A stretch of DNA of 64,000 bases from Actinomucor elegans (lineage: Eukaryota; Mucoromycota; Mucoromycetes; Mucorales; Mucoraceae), in the NCBI GenBank assembly GCA_026027325.1, contig JAMSLZ010000011.1, positions 930,001 through 994,000 of the forward strand, written 5' to 3'. The first letter of the stretch is position 1; the number at the start of each line of letters is the position of its first letter. Both the position numbers and the translations under genes were made by a program. This document shows, in pieces, positions 47,459-58,637 of this stretch. The notes beneath the pieces are model-generated. The model made no database searches. It was not told the DNA's origin and saw only the letters and a program-made list of their open reading frames with translations.

Positions 47459-47609
47459 ACCCTGGGCGCCAGATAGCTGAAATAAGAGCCATCATAAACA
47501 ATACTAAAAAGTTGGAGTCGATTACTAAGGAACAATAGAAAAAATCAGTATCGACCTAGCAGACTAGTTTTAACTATACGAAAATCAATTCGATGTGGTT
47601 GTAGGTTTT

Positions 47610-47645
<36 letters not shown>

Positions 47646-48042
47646 TGCAGCCAATTCGGAATAAAAATAAAGAAGCCTTTTCAATGTACTTTACGACTCG
47701 TGAATAATAAAAACGTTCAGTTGCTTGACAATATCGATTTCTGTATAGGACGTTTAGTGTTTCCTTAAACTTACCGAGTTTATGTTGATCAAAACCCGAT
47801 TTTCTTTATTGAATGCTTCCATAACTCGTGTGTTTTTTAAGAAGGTAAAAAAATAAAGTAGTAATAGCATATATACATACTTTTGCATGCTCCTCGATAC
47901 ATCCTGTCCACTCTATTAATAGATCAAGCTTCGCAAATACCATGCTAATGCTACACAAAAAAAGAAATTTTCGAAAATCTGGACCTTGGGGTATTCTCTT
48001 AGAACTTTTTTTCTGAAATGAGGCTATTTTCAACGTTTCCAT

Positions 48043-48453
48043 ATTCTCGACCGATCTTCATCTGATGAACATTACATGTCCAAAATAAGCTATCTTGTCT
48101 ACTTGATCCTTTTTTTTGACTAAAGTGTTAAGATTATATTCTATTTTAGTAATTGGCTATACGATGCATGTAATTCGTAAATCTTGGATTCAACAGTCAG
48201 TGGATCTCTCAATCAGATTCGCATATAATAATTACTAGTACTTAATACTCAGAATGAACTACTGAATCTACTACACCTATTATATAGCATCACAATATTT
48301 GGTGCATTATATTGATCAATGCTTTGTAAATTACGAACTTTGCGTATAGCCTAGATCTAACAATCAGTATCTTTCTTCTCAACCGATCACGGTTTAATTC
48401 AGATTTGATGAGCACTCTATGCCTTGATTTAATCACTGCATCTATTGGAAATC
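48043..48453 (+). repeat. Dispersed intergenic repeat, three tandem copies
   Basis: Copies at about 48043-48110, 48181-48278 and 48350-48453. Shared words are CTCGACCGATCTTCATCTGA, TACTCAGAATGAACTACTGA and AATCACTGCATCTATTGG. Spacing ~150 and ~180 bp. Confidence 0.55.
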
Positions 48454-50159
48454 TAAAGACACACGAACATAATTTATTTAAGCGACATACATTCGCTATA
48501 TATATCGGTATACGCTCATGAATTTCTGCTTCAAAATGCGACAAAGTAGACAGTAAAAGCTTCTCACACTATTCACGTGCTGAAGAAGGATTAGTTCGAT
48601 GGAGTGTAACGATGCTATTAACACAATCTGAGCAAGTAGAAAATTCAATCATGAGTAGAAACTGTTCCCAAAGAAAATAAACTCATCGGCAAACGCCCAT
48701 CTCGATTGATAGCATCAAAGGTTACTGCAGTACTACTCGGAATACATGTCCCACTTCATGTGGTTTATGTGCTATTTATCGTTTTTTAATGCATCATAAT
48801 AATCACAAGCAGGTAGATCTTTAGCAGAATATCCGCCACAATAAAACTAGCCTAGTTATGCAATCAGGGATTCATCATTTGTATTCTAAACTTTAGCCAT
48901 TGTATCCAGCACTGGATTTTTCAACCAGCCTCAATTTGAATGAAGATAAACTTAAGTACTAGGTGGTTGTTGTTTCAAAAAGCCTCCTATGCATAAGGTA
49001 TTCTAATTGCAACCATGTTTGTGCATATCGATTATGTGCATGCAATCAAAATGAAAGATTTTCTTGTTAAAATTTCACAGTCAACTGTGCTTGGTCCCGG
49101 TCACATAGGTACCAGAATATAGGAACCGAATGTCAAAGCTTGGTTGTAACACGACAAAAAACATCGTGCTACCCACATGTCTTGTTCAAAAACCAGGTAG
49201 ATTGAGTTTTTGAGTCTGTGTCCTTTTTTATTATTATTATTATTATTTTGGCAGTCATTTTGAAATTAGGGAAAAAAACTCTAAGTTAGCAGAGGGCTGG
49301 CTGTACCAAGATATCATTGTATTTGTCATTGTATGAAACGGGGTGTTGAGACGACATTATTGCTTGGAATTAAGATATCTAGGCAGAATAGCTAAACTGA
49401 TTACCGAGGCTTATTGGTATAGTGCTGCTTGCACATGCACAGATTACAATGCCTTTTTTTTTGTGATACACAACACGCTGTTTACATGCTTTGAACTTGT
49501 TACTAAAGTTATAAATTCGACTTTATTTACCCGTATGTGAACTGTATAAGGATATATATTGATACATACACTAAACTGACAGCGCTACTTGATTCATATC
49601 GGAACACTGATTCCGTCGGCCAATTGAACAAGAAGAAAAGAAAAAAGGTAGGTAATAGTCCGCAATAATTAGCACGGATGAAGTCGTATTTTCGGGTTTA
49701 CTGTTTTTGTTCTAGTGAACTAATGTGCCATAATTCATTAGAACAAAGTATTTTCGGCGAAGTTCTTGAGTTTATATGATAAAAAAAACAAAAACATGCG
49801 CTAAAGCGCCCATTTAGATAGTTATTTATCCTTTTATGTTCTCGGTCTGTATCCCTGTCAACGTCTGAGAGCATAAAAAAATAATAAAAAAGAAAACGGT
49901 TACGTAAAAAGGCTCCTTTATCAGTGCGTGCATATTGCATTAGGCTACAAGCGGTTTCATTAATTAAGTATGGTATAGGCAGTGCAGTAATAAACGAGAA
50001 GCTGGTTAAATAATTCTATCAAAAATAATTTCTGATCTGCCTCGTTCTCTTAAAATCCTATTATTTTGTGAATATTGATCACAATGAGACAGGGGAGGTT
50101 TTACATAGGGAGCTCTTCTTTTACTCAAAATACAATATATCATAGTCGACCAACACACG

Positions 50160-50240
50160 GTTTCAGGGCTTTTTTTTTTAAAAAAAAAAAAAAAAAAAAA
50201 AGTAAAGAATCCCATCCTACTGAATTTGTTTCAGGGCTTT
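50160..50240. repeat. T10/A22 insertion flanked by exact 13-bp direct repeats
   Basis: GTTTCAGGGCTTT at 50160-50172 and at 50228-50240. Between them are the rest of a T run, A22 and about 26 other bases. It resembles a target-site duplication around a truncated poly(A) insertion, like the one at 27271-27315. Confidence 0.4.
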
Positions 50241-51218
50241 GGTAAGGTCTGTTACCTTATGCATAGACTTTTTTTTAATACAAAAACTGTTCATGGGGAT
50301 TCATTAAATCATACATATACTAAAGCGTACACGTAGCAGCGGTTAGTTTAGAAGGGAGAAGCTTAATAGTTACTGAATATAGATGTGCGTAAGTTGATCT
50401 CGGGTAAAGAGAGCCTATGATAGTACCACTATTAGTAAGGATCCTCGATATATGATACATTGAATCTTGATTTCATACTTGTATACAAAACCTGTCTAGG
50501 TTTTAATCATGATTTAAATCTAGTTTATGCACATGTGTGTAATATAAATCGTTATGTCAGCGTACTGATATCTTAAGGGTAAACAAAGAAGGGGCTGAAA
50601 CTAGTCTAGGAGGATTTTGATACGATATCGGTGATGGATCGTATAAACTGGATTTTGCTCCTGAGATCACGATAGTAATCAAACAGTATTCTGGTTTTTT
50701 AATAATACTTCTAGACCCCTATGTAGATGAATTCTCATCATGATTTGGTTTAAAAAGGAAATTTTTCTATATCGCAAGGTATTCCTCTACGAGTTAAGGG
50801 CAGCCATTTTGAATGCAACTGATGCTAGTAGAGTCATTATGGCGAACATTTCATTTTATCCTAATCACGATGAGAGGAGAGCTGACCAATGGGGCAAAAT
50901 TACAACGTGTAATTGCACCCATCATTAACTTAACATGTTAGTCCTGTGCGTAAAACAAAAGGAGTTCTGTTACAACAGTCCTATATGTCAAATGCATAGC
51001 CGAGAGTATACTGTCAAACCTTGAATCTAACCAATCAGAACGGAACAAATCGACTTTTACAGTAATTTGGATTAATTATCCTTCGTATATAATGTGTAAC
51101 ATCCTATAGACAATGGATTACTTGTTCAGTAGCACAAATTAAACGCTTGTCAAGGCACCAATTACTAGAGTTTGTGCACGGTGATGATACGTGTAGTGTG
51201 TCATCGGGATGATATCCG

Positions 51219-51425
51219 TTAACCAGTTATAGCCTGCCCAGGTAATTTGTTGCTCTCATGCTTCTTGGATCGACAATAGTATGGCCGAATAAGGATATCG
51301 GACTTTTGATGAGCCCACGCTTTCAACATGCGAACGATCGATGACAAGAGAGGAGCCTTCTTTAACGTATCAAAAGGAGTAACAGTAAGCTTACATGTTG
51401 AACAGTCGATCTTTAATAAACTCCT
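51219..51425 (-). other. Unrecognised minus-strand open fragment
   Basis: 68 codons between stops, protein-like throughout: TPFDTLKKAPLLSSIVRMLK, AWAHQKSDILIRPYYC, RSKKHESNKLPGQA. It lies just upstream of the zinc-finger gene. No start or partner exon found, and I do not recognise the family; a basic, helix-rich piece such as a transposase or DNA-binding relic would fit. Confidence 0.3.
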
Positions 51426-51616
51426 TTATTTCCCCTATAGAGCCTAGGCTCAGGTATTACATATAAACTTTGTACTCTAGGAGTGCAATAACAATACTAT
51501 AAATAATCGATACAGATACTTTTCTTTTTCTTTTCTTCATTATTATTCTTATTTTGCCTGTTGTCTTGACAACGAGCTTTTGACTATTTTCTTATATATC
51601 CTTGTACAACAACATC

Positions 51617-52775
51617 ATGGAGATTTTGGAACTCGTACACCAAGAAACTGCGCCCAGTTTAGAAAGACCTTTCGAATGTACTTTTAGCGAGTGTAAAAAG
51701 ACTTTTGGCAAGTGAATTATAGTTCAATAAATCACGCTCAAGCTAACATCATATCTTACTACAGGTCGTCGCTCTGATTTAGTAAGACATTCTCGAATTC
51801 ATACAAACGAAAGGTACTTGAAATCACAGAGATATACCTGTCAAACTTCGATTATTAACCCTTCGATTCCAGACCATTTCAATGTCGAGAACCTAGCTGT
51901 GGCAAGAGTTTTATTCAAGTAAGCACATTTTTATTCTCATTCATTGATTGCAAATATTCATCCGTTTTATAGCGTTCTGCTTTGACAGTGCATATGCGTA
52001 CTCATTCAGGCGAAAGGCCGCATCCATGCGAATTTCCTCAATGCAATAAAAGCTTTAGCGACAGCAGTTCCCTTGCTAGACACAGGTAGAATGCATAATT
52101 AGACGCGTCTTTTTAAACAGTCACTAACTCTACTATAGACGCACTCATACGGGGAAAAGACCTTATAGATGCCCTTTTGATGGTTGCTCTAAGAGCTTTG
52201 TAAGAAAGACCATCTTGACGAAACACATGAAAGGCGATCATGCTACCAACGGAAGAAGACCTTCAGTTCAATGGAAACCTTTTCTTGAAGAAAGAAGAAA
52301 AGTAATGCTCGAGCAGCAGCAGCAGCAGCAGCAACAACAACAACAACAACAACAACAACAGAAACAACAACAACAACAACAGCAACAGCGACATCCCATG
52401 GTGCCTTGTGTTTGTACTGATTGCCATATCGATACCTCGAATGCATCTCCACCTTATTGGTCGCCTCCTACCACACCCGTATTATCTGTTTATGAAAGTC
52501 CTTCGAGTCAAGATGATGCCTCCAGCAGCAGTAGCCCTTCCTCCCCTTCCAGCGCATCCTGGCTCTATCCATCTGCTGCACCTTATCAGCATTATTACCA
52601 ACAGCATCAATATCAACAACAGCATCAACAAAAATCTACAACTAATTGGACTTCTGCACCTTTATATGATCGCGATCTTGTCTTGCCAAGCTTATCTACT
52701 TTATTTGCTGGTAAGAAACAAGAATGGCCTTCCGCCCTTAGAAGAGACAGCGGCGTCTCTTTCTTTTATTCTTAA
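51617..52775 (+). CDS. C2H2 zinc-finger protein with polyglutamine tract (probable transcription factor)
   Basis: Five exons: 51617-51707, 51765-51813, 51873-51918, 51973-52085, 52139-52775; 311 residues. Four C2H2 fingers in a row (~21-133): [11 protein letters not shown]..., [11 protein letters not shown]..., [11 protein letters not shown]..., [11 protein letters not shown]..., joined by NERP/SGERP/TGKRP linkers, so a nuclear DNA-binding protein. The introns fall inside or between fingers. Intron 1 begins GCAAGT, a GC-AG intron: the only GT nearby shifts frame into a stop, while GC-AG restores the finger spacing C-x4-C-x12-H-x3-H exactly. After the fingers comes an acidic/basic stretch, then about 25 Gln with one Lys, encoded first by CAG, then by CAA, and a Ser/Pro-rich tail. 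Target genes unknown. Confidence 0.87.
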
Positions 52776-54195
52776 CCTGAATGTATATATACTTATTCCC
52801 TCACTTTCTATTCTTTTGATACCTTTTTTTCTATATGTTACTCAATAGTACTTTCAATACCTTAAAAAAAAAGAAAAAGCAAAAACATACCCTTTTTTCA
52901 ACCTTTATGTAAAAATCCCTTCATTATTATCAAACAAAAAAAGCCAGTTGTTATGCCTATTATTCTATGACCTTATATTATGCCCTTTCATCTTCTATGC
53001 TTCATCTTTTCTTTTTTTTTTTGCGCCCCTCATCATCTTCTGTTTTGCTTTTTTCATTTCTTTTTTTTTTCTTCATTTACACCTTTCAAATAAAATATAT
53101 ACTTATTCATTGGATTCAATTTGTTGATCAAAGCATTGTTCACTACTAAATTAGGACTAGAATCCAATAATCAAGGGCTGCATTAGTTCCACCCAATCAG
53201 GCCAAATTAGCCAAGACACACTTTTAACTTAGCGTTCTCTAGCGCCCGCCTGCATTTACGTAATTCATGCAATTTAATATCTTAGAAAAAGAGCACGGTG
53301 TTCTCTATCACTTTGTCCGGAAATCATTCGGTTCGTTGTTGAGTAAGACCCGTTTACTGGTATTTATCGCATGTGCCCCTTCACTATAAAATTTCAGTCT
53401 CCGATTGAACTAAACGTGTTTCAGATTAGATCGTCTCTTACTCTTGTCACTGGTACGATATAACTATTTCTGTCCGTGCGTTGAAGAAAGCGCGTTGTAA
53501 TATACAGTTCACTCTCCGAAGTTCAAAGGTTTATCTGAACTAGTTGTTGAATTAGGAGGGAGTTTGCTGATTTTTGAGTGGAAGAGAAAGGACGAGGAGA
53601 ATTCGCTTCAGCCTCCGTTTCAAAAATTCAGGGCATTAATTTTATTGGTGTCGATGGTTAAATATCAAGGTGTACATCCAAAGTTCTTCACTCCTACCAG
53701 GGTGATCTCGTTTAACGATTCAATGCTGCATCAGATGTACTCTATGCTCAGGATGAGCTGAAGCATTTGTTGGACCTCAACGTAGTCCTTATCAACACAT
53801 ATAATTGTGTTACATTACACTTCATTAGTCAAATGAGCAACTCCTTCATAAAAGCCAAGAAGAAGCGCGCGTTGTGCATGAAGCTCAAAAACGCTAGCTC
53901 CTGCTTGAATAGTACTTCCCCTTTTTTTACATCCATATTGGTACACGCTTTGGCTTCATACAGTAAAGAACAGACTATTTCTTACATGATTGTGCGCCCT
54001 TCTTACATATACTCATACATTACATGAACCTCCTTATTTATTCATAAAACATCATTTTTTTTTTTTTTTTTGGGATATGAATTCCAAGAAGAAACCTACA
54101 TAGATTTGCAGTCATCGTGATAGTAATATATATACTAAAAGCAGGAGCTGATCTAAAAGTGTATATAAAAAAGAACAAGCAAACCGTATATTCAT
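52776..54195. other. Intergenic between convergent zinc-finger and coiled-coil genes
   Basis: T/C-rich 3' region just after the zinc-finger gene, then mixed sequence with a dispersed repeat (53695-53765) inside an unsupported open frame at 53564-53761, and a T-run near 54056-54070. No gene recognised. Confidence 0.5.
53695..53765 (+). repeat. Dispersed intergenic repeat, GC-richer copy
   Basis: GGTGATCTCGTTTAACGATT, then CATCAGATGTACTCTATGCT and CAGGATGAGCTGAAGC; aligns with the 36534 copy. It has fewer AT substitutions than the others, so may be closer to the original. Confidence 0.5.
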
Positions 54196-57100
54196 TTAGA
54201 AATACGACGAAAGTTCTTGTTGATCGTGTTCTAGCTTTGATTTTACAAATGCAAGTTCATATTCTACCAAAACCTTTAGAATGTTATCGTTTGAAGAATC
54301 TGGTTGCTGTTGCAGATCTAGTAAGCTCTTTTCTAATTCCTCCTTTAAACCTGCTAAAACTGTCCTGAGTTCCGAACCTACGTAAACCGTTAGATATCTC
54401 TCCATAGGAATGACACATACCAAACGATTACCAAACGTCTTTTCCAGATCTACCAACTCCTTTTCCAAAACTGACAAATTCTTTTTTTCTTCGTCTAGTA
54501 TATCTATAGTTGATGCAGCATCATCTATACGGTCTTGTTCTTCTTGTGATTTTTCTAGTAATATTTCTAACTCCTTGATCTGCGTCGATAATGTCTCGGC
54601 ACTGGCGAAATGTCCATTATGTAAAGCCAACTGTTTACGTCTTTTCAAAATATTGATTCGGGCAGACATGCTAGCAACTGATTCATCAAGGTTGATTCTG
54701 GACTGCTCGAGCTGATATACGTTGTGTTGAAGTGATTCGATTTCGTTGACTTTATTTGTAATGGCAGCCTGGGACCTATTGATTGTATATTAATAAGGGT
54801 GTGCACATCGTTTAAATGAAGCTGCTCACTCTTTGATTTGACGCTTATGTCGTGTTACAATCGCTTCTAAGCCTTGTATCCTTTTGGACACCAGAGTGTT
54901 CAATTGATTCAATTCAATCTTACTCTTGTCTTGACGCGAGGTGAGATATTTAATGCGTTGATCAAATTCTGCTATTTCTTTGTTTCCATGCTCTTTAACT
55001 TCTTGAATACGTATCCTATCCGCGTCGATAGCTGCGGCTTCTTCATCCAATTTTGACTTTTTTTCGAGGTGAATACAGGTCTCATTTGCTAAGTGATGTA
55101 GAGAACTCACCTCTGTTTCTTTGATTTCTGCCTGACGCTTCTCCATGGACATCTTTTCATCCGATAACTCCTTTAGTTCGGTCTCAAATGGTTTCAGTTT
55201 GGTTTCTACTGTAGATTTTATTTGATGTATTTCAACTTGAACAGTCTTTTCTTCAGCCTCCAATGTCTTGAGCTTTTGCCGTAATGATTCTATCTCAGTC
55301 TATAGCACGTGTGAGTTTTACCGCGAAAGCTCTCTATGATATTCAACTTACTTGTAAGGTCTTTGATCGCGACTCTAACTGTGTTAATGCTTCTGTTTCT
55401 TGATGCACAGCTTCATCCATCCTTTCTGTCAAATCCGATTCATTTTGTTTGCACATGTCATGATCAAACGCAACCTCACTATAATCATTAGTAATAATAG
55501 CAAATACATATATATATATATATATTACCTCTTTAATTTTTCCACATCTGCACGTTGCTTTTCTAAATCCTGCACTTTGGCACGATGTAAACGTTCATGA
55601 TCCTCCTGCAGTCGTACCAAGTACCTATGTTTATCTTGTTTGACTTGCGACGTAGACTCGATCACACGCTCTGCCAGCATGGATTCTTTCTCTAGTAAAG
55701 CAGCCAAATGTTGCCACCACGCGCGGATATTATTTTGTAGGATTTGCAAATTTGTATGTTGTAGTGCCTGTAAACCAAGATGCACGGAAGTGTGTTGTGT
55801 AGCTAACTTTTGGGCTTGTTTGTAGTTTTCAGAAGCAATGGCTTCCGCTTTTTCTCTATCGATCCTGGCCAGTTCTATTTTGAGCTATATTCTCGAATTG
55901 GAATGATTTAAATAAACACACTTTTATTTTCATGCGAATAATTACCTGCTGAATCTTGTGTTCTGTTTGAGATTCCTTAACATAGAGCCCATGAATGATA
56001 TCCAATTCTTTCTGTTTATTAGACTCAAAATTACGCCATAAAGTGTTTTCACTCAACAAGTTAGTTTCACTATCTTTCTCTGTGTTTAGTTGCCTTGCAG
56101 AGAATGTTTTCTGAGGTGAAGAAGAGCCAAAAACTAACAAGAAAAAATATATGTATAAATTATAAGATCAAGATTAAAAACGTGAGTCTTACTAAACATG
56201 TCTGATAATAGCGGCTGAATATTAGCTACAGAAAAGTCAAAGCTACCCGTTGATGATATAGATGAACTGGTGGGTTGATTAATAAAACTAAATGCTGATG
56301 ATTCATTATTCAATTTCAATTTAGAGGATAGTTCTCTTGCAGAATCTCTGTTATCAGTGCCCTCAATGTACGGATGGGGTGAACGGTGAGTCACCAAATT
56401 CTGTTCACTGGAAGTAAGTTGATCCTTAGCAGAAGCAGGTATACTTCCTTGAACTCCATCGTCGGCTATTTCCTCCAATAAAGATGCATAATTGCTTGCA
56501 GGTGCTGCTACAGTAGTTAAGGAAGATACAGGACCAGATTTTTCGTCGCCATCGAACATGTCTTCCATGATAAACGAGGAAGATAAATGTCGTTTGACAG
56601 GATCAGTAGACTTTACAGTCAAGCTAGCAGCTAAAGGACCACTTGCAGTCAAATTGTTGGATGATGGGTGTGATTGTTGCAAAGGGCTTGTAGTAGCTGT
56701 CCATGAATTGCTTGTAGTGTTGGGTGATGGACTTGATGATATCGTCGTTTGCTGTGGCGCAGAATGAGCCATTTTCCAACCTGACTGTTGCTGTCGGTTT
56801 TGAACAAGCGATGGTATAGTTGGAATAATACTATGATGCTGTGATGACTGCGTACTAGGCTGTTCTCTTACAGGCGTTCCAACACTGGCAGCGAAATTTT
56901 GTTTCGATGGTGTAACACTAGTAGATGGTGCAGCTGCGCGTTTTTGCTGGTTGAGTTGGTTTGCAAGGTCCGCAAAACTACCTTTAGGACTATTTATGGG
57001 TTTGAATTGCATAAAATCTCCAAAACTAAGTTGGGTTGAGCTATGTTGCTGTTCAGAGACACAGTTACTAAATCCAGTATCAGTTTGTTGAGATGAAACA

Positions 57101-57411
57101 GGAGCACCAAAGTCATCGTCGGTCATCGGTTCTCCAGAAAACGAGGAAGAAGAAGATATACCCTTACTGGGGCCAGCTTCGGTTGCTGTTTGATTAATAA
57201 ACGCGAAAGATGAACCTGCATGCTTCTCGGAAGGGAGTACTGTTTTAGTTGAGAAAGAAGATGGTTTATCTTTGTCGGGGCGAAGCGTTGTTTTAGCGAC
57301 ATAAACGTTTTTTGGTAAAGACCTCCAAGGAGCAGGTTTCGTTAAAGGTAAAGATTTGTCGCTTTTGTTTGAAGGCTGATTCTTGTTAATGAACGAGAAT
57401 GCCGAAGACAT
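54196..57411 (-). CDS. Large coiled-coil protein with SAFSFIN-like motifs, function unknown
   Basis: Six exons: 57411..56193, 56133..55946, 55884..55529, 55478..55352, 55299..54830, 54775..54196; 979 residues, every join in frame. Residues 1-~405 are Ser/Thr/Gln-rich and disordered with three near-identical motifs: SAFSFINK (3-10), SSFAFINQ (67-74), SAFSFINQ (372-379), plus FGDFMQF and DMFDGD short aromatic-acidic motifs that look like docking sites. Residues ~430-970 are an almost unbroken heptad-type coiled coil (for example ELKELSDEKMSMEKRQAEI), suggesting a long dimeric rod. I do not recognise the family. The architecture (motif-bearing disordered head and coiled-coil tail) resembles scaffolding or trafficking adaptors; that is inference. 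Confidence 0.8.
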
Positions 57412-58298
57412 TTGTATTAATGTAAGAAAGAAAACCTAATGAGTGCAAAACGAACAATGTAGCCTTAAACCGATTAGGTCGGGAACTTGGGTATTGTCGC
57501 TTCTGATCGGAGAAGAAAACTATCCTGTGAGGCGTGCTCTTGCTTTGACGTGAGGTTCATGGATTAAAAGTGTATTAACTACTATAAATTAATTGAACAA
57601 AGTCTGTAGATAATGCCATTGTGCATTCAATGGAGTAGAAGCCTATATATACCTCTTAGCTAATATCAAAGTATCTTTGTATTATCTGCGACACTATTTA
57701 TCGAATCTTTATTTGTCATAGTGTATCTTGTTTTTTATATATACCAAACCCCCCCCCGGTACATAAATACCTTTAAATGACACATGCATGTCTGTTATGT
57801 CAACGGTATGCCTGCAAAGTCATTTGTACCATTAAATAATAGTAATAAAAGGTACACCACTGTATTTCAATGGCGGTATACTATTGAACATTTTTTTTTA
57901 TTGGAATTTGACGATTTAATATTAAGTATTTTTTTTTTATCTATTAGGGAAGAAAAATAGCAACATATGCTAATTGGTGATAATCCATACAAACTTGGTG
58001 CATCAATTTGATGGTAATTAACATATTTTCTTTGCATTATGTATTATTTTCCATTAACTGTCCATATTTCTAGGCAGTGGTTATTGATATGTTTACGTGT
58101 ATAATATATGCAGCCGCGAAAAGTAAGTACTTTGTTACCTGTCATAATACGCAATTTTCCATAGGTTTCATAGCGCAACATTCCATTAGCTTTAGTTATT
58201 CAGGTACTCCTTCCATTTGCAATCTAATATAGAAAGTATATCAAGATATAAAGCACTTCTAGCCTTACATAGTGAATTTCTTTTAAATAAATGAAGCA

Positions 58299-58637
58299 TC
58301 AATGCTCCAAGTACTTGTTACGTACTATGCTATTAACTAGATAATAAATATATCTCATAAAGCCTTGAAGATGGGACAACGCGCGAACGGTACGGGACAG
58401 CTGCATTTTAGTATTTTCAACGTAAACTTCTGGATTAATACTAAAGCAGGACGTATATCTAATTTTCGGTAAACTAATATATTCAAATACTGGGCATTCT
58501 AGTGAGATAGCTTTCCTGAAGTGATTTGGTATTGCAGAATAGTATGCCTTGTTTATTTCTAGTTTCATCGGTGGATTATCAATTCGATATTGCAAACACG
58601 ATTTTGGTGGTGATCCTTTAGTCTTTGAGAACAGCAT
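58299..58637 (-). other. Unrecognised 112-codon open frame
   Basis: ATG-to-stop frame with fairly even composition (RKAISLECPVFEYISLPKIR, NPEVYVENTKMQLSRTVRAL). No signal peptide, domain or neighbour context. Isolated inside a gene-poor spacer. Could be a small orphan gene or the end of a decayed F-box-like gene; I cannot decide. Confidence 0.25.

Larger units (their letters stand above)
47459..51218. other. Gene-poor spacer with repeats
   Basis: T28 run at 47615-47642, three dispersed repeats at 48043-48453, an ATT microsatellite near 49230-49247, and a direct-repeat-flanked poly(A) at 50160-50240. Open frames at 49343-49540 and 50740-50928 (the latter with LRAAILNATDASRVIMANIS) are unrecognised and unsupported. 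Confidence 0.45.

Noticed and set aside
52243..52452. Minus-strand poly-Val/Ala frame
   Set aside because: Antisense translation of the CAG/CAA polyglutamine tract.
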